From the NCBI GenBank assembly GCA_017621955.1, contig JAGASB010000069.1:1-10292 (forward strand): a stretch of DNA of 10,292 nt, written 5' to 3'. Below the pieces are notes generated by a model. The model worked only from the letters and a program-made list of their open reading frames with translations, was not told the DNA's origin and made no database searches. Shown piece after piece: positions 6,479-10,292 of this stretch (positions are counted from its first letter, which is position 1; each line of letters starts with the position of its first letter). Source of the stretch: Clostridia bacterium. Lineage in GTDB: Bacteria > Bacillota_A > Clostridia > Christensenellales > Borkfalkiaceae. Made by a program: the position numbers and the translations under genes.

Positions 6479-6507
6479 ATAATAACATTTAAATATATTA
6501 ATGTCAA
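6479..6507 (-). promoter_or_regulatory. Sigma-A-type promoter of the pyr operon
   Basis: A perfect -35 TTGACA (6507-6502), a 17-bp spacer and a -10 TATTAT (6484-6479), preceded by TG one base upstream (extended -10). Predicted transcription start is near 6472, about ten bases before the PyrR loop. Confidence 0.88.
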
Positions 6508-6519
6508 GGATTTGATAAA

Positions 6520-6540
6520 ATATTTTAAAACGTAAAATAT
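6520..6540. repeat. AT-rich inverted repeat between the exonuclease gene and the pyr promoter
   Basis: ATATTTTA and TAAAATAT form a perfect 8-bp stem around a 5-base loop in the 57-base gap after the exonuclease stop. It could be a weak terminator for the ispG transcript, but it has no G+C core. A looser outer repeat, AGGATTT/AAATCCT, flanks it. Confidence 0.4.
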
Positions 6541-6564
6541 GTTTTTATATTCTAAAATAAAATC

Positions 6565-8091
6565 CTACTTAGAATTTTTTATTTTCATTAGTTCGATAAA
6601 GATTTCGGCAGTTGCGTACGCATCTGATAATGCACGGTGGTGATGGAACACTACGCCAAAATGCTCTGCTAAGGTATGCAAGTCGTGACGGCGCAGTTGC
6701 GGTAAAACACTTCTTGCAATTTCCACAGAGTCAAGCACGGGATTTTTGACTTCATACTCTTCTGCCCCTGCAAAACGCTTTAAGAATTTCATATCAAATT
6801 CAGCATTGTGGGCAACAAGCGTACAACCGTCGATAAACTTCATAAAATCAGGGATTACAGCACTTATTCTTGGTGCATCTTTAACCATTTCTTCGGTAAT
6901 ACCCGTAATTGCAACGTTTTCTTCGGTAATTCTATAATCGGGCTTAATAAGCGTTGTAAACTGTTCGGTAATTTTGCCACCTACAAGTTTAACTGCACCA
7001 ATTTCGGTTATGCCGTTATTCATAAAGTCAAGCCCCGTAGTTTCAGTGTCGAACACAACGTATGTTTTTTCAGTAAGTTCTTGCGGTAAAATTTCGTCCG
7101 CATCAAACACGCTTTTTACCTTTATTGTATTTGCTTCGGTCGGAAAGATAAGTTTATATTCTCTTGGTGCTGTCTTTTTGTACTTTTCTTTTTTAACAAA
7201 ATCTTTGGGGAAAGTGCAACGATTTATCTTATCAAACGTGAATGAACGCCTGCCGTTGTATTCGCCTATGCTTCCACGAACGATTATTGCTTCACCTACC
7301 GTTATCTCTTTAATCTTATGATAGGTGTTTTTCTTTGAAAAATACACACCGCTAGTCTTGCCCGTAGTATCGTCAAGGTGTATTATCATAAACGGCTTGC
7401 CGTTCTTTGTTTCACGCTCTTGAATATCGGTAACCGTACCGCAAACGGTTACTTCACCTTGGGTTGCGTCTTCAATATAAAGTGCTAGGTCGCCCATATT
7501 TTCGTCGTCAATTACTACTACGTCTTTGACTTTTATGGTACGATGCTCAATTTTTTGAAGTTCGTCTGCATACACTTCTTCGGATAAAAGACTAAACGTT
7601 TCGTCTGCTTCTTTAATGTCCGTACTGCCTACAAAATCCGAACAAAAACACTTAGCAAGGTGGTCGTTAAGTTTGTTTAGCGCACCGTTTTTAGTAACGT
7701 ACTCAGCACCGTCTTTGGTAAGGCGCAAAACGTACTTAACTATATCGCCAACAACGGTTGAACTTACGTCGGTAGGCTTTAAAAAAATTGATATGGACGG
7801 AAAGTTTTCGCTAACGTAACGATAAATTTCCGTGTTTATTAGTTGGTCGTTACTAACTATCTTTTTAACCGTTACTTGCACGACTGAAAAAGCGGGAGAT
7901 GTTATCTTTTCCGCTTCATTTAAAATCTTTTTCTGCAAGTCTTCGTCAATAGCAGTATCGCATATAAAGTTATAACGGATTTTTTGCGTTGAGCGTTCAA
8001 TCTCAATAGAATTGAGTCTAACGTTTTTTAAGCGTTCATCAAGCAAGCGAACGTCTGCAATAAATTCCGAACTGTTCTTTATCGTATACAT
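6565..8091 (-). CDS. PolC-like protein reduced to N-terminal, OB and 3'-5' exonuclease domains
   Basis: The 508-residue product has a complete DEDDh exonuclease at its C-end: VFDTETTG (Asp348, Glu350), VAHNAEFD (Asp433) and HHRALSD (His485, Asp490). Hydrolysis of DNA or RNA 3' ends is therefore expected. Residues about 212-290 look like the OB domain of PolC (TVCGTVTDIQERETKNGKPF). Residues 1-200 resemble the poorly conserved PolC N-terminal region. The PHP domain, which in full PolC flanks the exonuclease, and the polymerase are absent; full PolC is about 1400 residues. The gene sits directly downstream of ispG, the normal polC site in Firmicutes. The ATG lies inside the last ispG codons (13-base overlap) with AAGGAA upstream. 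It is not an obvious frameshift, because the pyr promoter follows within 60 bases. Alternative: a standing paralogue with a repair role. Confidence 0.88.
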   Translation of the reverse strand: MYTIKNSSEFIADVRLLDERLKNVRLNSIEIERSTQKIRYNFICDTAIDEDLQKKILNEAEKITSPAFSVVQVTVKKIVSNDQLINTEIYRYVSENFPSISIFLKPTDVSSTVVGDIVKYVLRLTKDGAEYVTKNGALNKLNDHLAKCFCSDFVGSTDIKEADETFSLLSEEVYADELQKIEHRTIKVKDVVVIDDENMGDLALYIEDATQGEVTVCGTVTDIQERETKNGKPFMIIHLDDTTGKTSGVYFSKKNTYHKIKEITVGEAIIVRGSIGEYNGRRSFTFDKINRCTFPKDFVKKEKYKKTAPREYKLIFPTEANTIKVKSVFDADEILPQELTEKTYVVFDTETTGLDFMNNGITEIGAVKLVGGKITEQFTTLIKPDYRITEENVAITGITEEMVKDAPRISAVIPDFMKFIDGCTLVAHNAEFDMKFLKRFAGAEEYEVKNPVLDSVEIARSVLPQLRRHDLHTLAEHFGVVFHHHRALSDAYATAEIFIELMKIKNSK

Positions 8092-9119
8092 TTATCAATT
8101 TCCTTAAAAAATTCTTGTTCAATTTTGTCTTTTGCAACTTTTTTCACTATTTTTCCACGCACGAAGATAACGCAATCTTCTTTTGCACCTGCAACGCCAA
8201 GGTCGGCATCCGCCGCCTCCCCCGGTCCGTTTACAGCACAGCCCATAACGGCTATCTTCAACGGCTTATTAACGTTTGCAGTATAGTCTTCAACTTTTTT
8301 AGCAAACCCCATACAGTCCCACTCACATCTTCCACAAGTTGGGCAAGCAATAATCTTAACGCAATCGTTTTTTAAATCCAAAGCAGAAAGTATTGCTTTT
8401 GCTGCGTAAACTTCTCTAATGGGGTCAGCCGATAAACTTACCCTTATGGTATCGCCTATTCCACGCATCAAAAGAGAGCCTATCCCGATTGAGTTTTTTA
8501 TAACGCCGTTATACTCCGTACCCGCTTCGGTGACCCCTAAATGCAAAGGATAATCGCATCTTTTTGCAACGTATTCGTACGCTTTTACAGCAAGGTTTAC
8601 GTCCGATGCTTTAACCGATACCACAATATCGTTTACACCGTACTTTTCAAGTATGGCGACGTTTTTAAGTGCGCTTTCGCCAAGCGAAACTTCGTTCTTG
8701 CCAAACTTGGTTAAAAATTCCTTATCGATACTGCCCGTGTTTGAACCCACACGCACGGGGATTTTATTTGCTTTTAACGCATCGGCAACGGCACGAACTT
8801 TATCTTCGCCACCAATGTTGCCAGGGTTAATCCTAATTTTATCCGCACCGCCATCAATGGCTTTTAAGGCAAGTTTATAGTCAAAGTGAATATCTGCAAC
8901 AAGCGGTATATTAATCTTGCTTTTTACTAGCGAAAAAGAACGTGCATCAACTTCATCAAGCACGGAAAAACGCATTATGTCAAGCCCTGCTTCTTTTAAG
9001 TGTACACACTGCGATACAGCCCTGTCTACGTCCGATATCTTGAACGTAGACATAGACTGAATTTTGATTGTTTCACCGCCACCAACGGCAACGTTTCCTA
9101 TCATTACTTTTTTACTCAT
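8079..9119 (-). CDS. ispG: 4-hydroxy-3-methylbut-2-en-1-yl diphosphate synthase (GcpE)
   Basis: The 346-residue [4Fe-4S] enzyme converts methylerythritol cyclodiphosphate to HMBPP in the MEP isoprenoid pathway. The cluster ligands are present at family spacing: Cys259 and Cys262 in CPTCGRC, Cys294 in MGCAVNGPGE, and Glu301. The TIM-barrel part shows IGNVAVGGG, QSMSTF, VADIHFD, KIRINPGNIGG and RVGSNTGS. The normally conserved MTNT motif reads MSTF here. Length is slightly short of the usual 350-370. The start fits the family N-terminus, yet no Shine-Dalgarno is visible upstream and a -10 box ends six bases before the ATG. The stop overlaps the start of the exonuclease gene, so the two are probably co-translated. 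Confidence 0.97.
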   Translation of the reverse strand: MSKKVMIGNVAVGGGETIKIQSMSTFKISDVDRAVSQCVHLKEAGLDIMRFSVLDEVDARSFSLVKSKINIPLVADIHFDYKLALKAIDGGADKIRINPGNIGGEDKVRAVADALKANKIPVRVGSNTGSIDKEFLTKFGKNEVSLGESALKNVAILEKYGVNDIVVSVKASDVNLAVKAYEYVAKRCDYPLHLGVTEAGTEYNGVIKNSIGIGSLLMRGIGDTIRVSLSADPIREVYAAKAILSALDLKNDCVKIIACPTCGRCEWDCMGFAKKVEDYTANVNKPLKIAVMGCAVNGPGEAADADLGVAGAKEDCVIFVRGKIVKKVAKDKIEQEFFKEIDKCIR

Positions 9120-9125
9120 AGACGT

Positions 9126-9154
9126 ATTATATCACATCTTTTTGTAAAAGTAAA
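9126..9154 (-). promoter_or_regulatory. Promoter of ispG, placed for a leaderless transcript
   Basis: Perfect -10 TATAAT (9131-9126) with an upstream TG (extended -10), a 17-bp spacer and a -35-like TTTACT (9154-9149, four of six matches). Only six bases (ACGTCT) separate the -10 from the ispG ATG, so transcription would start at or next to the A of ATG. Confidence 0.75.
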
Positions 9155-9166
9155 GAAATAATTTTA

Positions 9167-10063
9167 TTACATTCCCGCATCACTCTTATATAAATATATT
9201 ATGCTTTCGTAATAATCGTCAAGATAGATGGCAAGTTTTACTTCGTCAAGAATATCTCTATAAGCAACCGACGGTTTAAGCGTGTCATAATAACCGCACA
9301 CACATCTTATAACGTCTTCATAATAGCCCATATCTACAAGTTGGTCTTTCGTAAACTCACCTGCACTTACGTCAAGATAACGTATCAATAAACTTGCTTG
9401 CGTTTGCTTAATGGTATTTTTATAGCGTTGTTCCTTTTCGTCAAGCCCGTTGTTGTAGATAAACACTTCACGGTTAAGAGTATCACGTTCTACACAAAGT
9501 TCTGCTACTTTTTTGCTTATTTCGTATTCGTGAACCTGTTGCATATACGTTCCACTCTGTGCTAGTTGTGCTAAAATTGCCTCTTTTTCCGCAGTAAGTT
9601 CTGCTATCTTTTGATTTTTGGTCTGCGTAATTTTAGCTATTTTTGAGTTTTTACTGTCTTCAAGTTTTGCCGTTTTATCTATCACAATGTTTGAATTTAT
9701 AAGCCCTGCTTTTATCGCTTGCTTTTCCACTTTTTCAACGCTTTCACTATAAAGCGCTTTGACCGTTTCAATTTCTAATAGAGCGTTTTGTTCAATCAAA
9801 GTAAGTTGAGCGTCTATTTCTTCTATTCGACTATTTAACTTCATCTTATATTCTTCAATTTCACGTTTTTGCCCTGCCGTAACAAGTGAGCGTGCCCTAT
9901 TCATAATTTCTAAGTCTGTTTCAGGCGTGTATTCTAACCTTGTCAAGTTTAACGGTTGCAAACCAATTTCCTCAAACGAATCACGGCGTATTCGATAATA
10001 GTAAAACAAGTCGTTAAGCGTCGTGTACATTTGCTCTTTTGTTGTTGGTAAATTAAATTGCAT
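9167..10063 (-). CDS. Hypothetical coiled-coil protein
   Basis: I do not recognise this 298-residue protein. Residues about 1-60 are mixed and rich in Tyr (NDLFYYYRIRRDSF). Residues about 63-225 are charged, rich in Lys, Glu, Gln and Ala, and look like long coiled coils with breaks near 118-130 and 170. The C-terminal 70 residues look like a compact helical domain (DQLVDMGYYEDVIR) ending in a Tyr-rich tail. There is no signal peptide or membrane segment, so it is probably cytoplasmic. The ATG at 10063 is preceded by a GGGGGA that may act as ribosome binding site and overlaps the end of the preceding gene. Stop and next start are three bases apart, so both probably work together. A structural or assembly role is only a guess. 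Confidence 0.75.
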   Translation of the reverse strand: MQFNLPTTKEQMYTTLNDLFYYYRIRRDSFEEIGLQPLNLTRLEYTPETDLEIMNRARSLVTAGQKREIEEYKMKLNSRIEEIDAQLTLIEQNALLEIETVKALYSESVEKVEKQAIKAGLINSNIVIDKTAKLEDSKNSKIAKITQTKNQKIAELTAEKEAILAQLAQSGTYMQQVHEYEISKKVAELCVERDTLNREVFIYNNGLDEKEQRYKNTIKQTQASLLIRYLDVSAGEFTKDQLVDMGYYEDVIRCVCGYYDTLKPSVAYRDILDEVKLAIYLDDYYESIIYLYKSDAGM

Positions 10064-10066
10064 ATA

Positions 10067-10291
10067 CTATTCCCCCGATACTCTATATTTTAATTTTAAG
10101 TCGCTTGCATAAAAGTTTTTGTTTTCAGCACGCATTGATATTGAAAACGTATCCGAACACAAATTTAATGGTATTACGTTAAAGCCTTTTTTTAGCCATA
10201 AGTTTTTACTGCCAAACTGTCCCGTTAAAGTAATAGTTGCTTTTTCACTTAAATATATGCTCAGTTCAAGTAGCGATTTTTGGTACGGAAC
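10067..10291 (-). CDS. Hypothetical protein, C-terminal fragment (N-terminus beyond right edge)
   Basis: An open frame runs from the right edge to a TAG at 10069-10067, giving the last 74 residues of a protein. It alternates polar and hydrophobic residues (ATITLTGQFG, NVIPLNLCSDTFSISMRA, LKLKYRVSGE). This suggests a beta-sandwich domain of the kind found at the ends of surface or phage structural proteins. No family can be named. The stop lies three bases before the next ATG, so it is very likely in the same operon as the coiled-coil gene. Codon use looks like its neighbours. Confidence 0.7.
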   Translation of the reverse strand, partial: VPYQKSLLELSIYLSEKATITLTGQFGSKNLWLKKGFNVIPLNLCSDTFSISMRAENKNFYASDLKLKYRVSGE

Positions 10292-10292
10292 G

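Noticed and set aside
6520..6540. Confident terminator after the exonuclease gene
   Set aside because: The stem is entirely A-T and there is no clear T-run, so it is listed only as a repeat.
6746..7321. Overlapping plus-strand open frames inside the exonuclease gene
   Set aside because: They lie opposite the OB and exonuclease motifs and several overlap each other in different frames.

Overview
The window looks like a chromosomal segment of a low-GC Clostridia-type Firmicute, probably an uncultured gut lineage. The evidence is an A+T-rich composition, AAGGAG-type ribosome binding sites, a PyrR-type attenuator, a class 1B dihydroorotate dehydrogenase (PyrD plus PyrK), and the ispG-to-polC gene order typical of Firmicutes. 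All recognisable genes lie on the minus strand, so transcription runs from high to low coordinates.

Right edge to centre: positions 10292-9167 hold the end of an unrecognised beta-rich protein and, three bases later, an unrecognised 298-residue coiled-coil protein. Next is ispG (9119-8079, isoprenoid precursor synthesis). Its promoter sits so close to the ATG that the mRNA may be leaderless. ispG overlaps by 13 bases a gene in the usual polC position (8091-6565). That gene encodes only the PolC-like N-terminal, OB and 3'-5' exonuclease parts; the PHP and polymerase domains are absent.

Centre to left: a pyrimidine operon follows, with a strong promoter (6507-6479), a PyrR binding loop (6461-6425), an intrinsic terminator (6383-6357), pyrC (6336-5068), carB (5046-1873), a 483-base gap, pyrK (1389-652) and pyrD (658 to the left edge). 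These genes cover carbamoyl phosphate synthesis (large subunit), dihydroorotate formation and its oxidation to orotate. carA, pyrB, pyrE, pyrF and pyrR are not in the window.

The most unusual part is the carB-pyrK gap. It contains two directly adjacent structured elements of 126 and 120 bases (1630-1755 and 1756-1875). Their helices are kept by many compensatory base changes while their loop sequences stay nearly identical. Every G-T wobble I found is a permitted pair only on the plus strand, antisense to the operon. Farther along are a short, internally deleted relative (1453-1495) and two more hairpins (1528-1565 and 1598-1620). I do not recognise this family. It could be a structured RNA, a foldback or MITE-like mobile repeat, or both.
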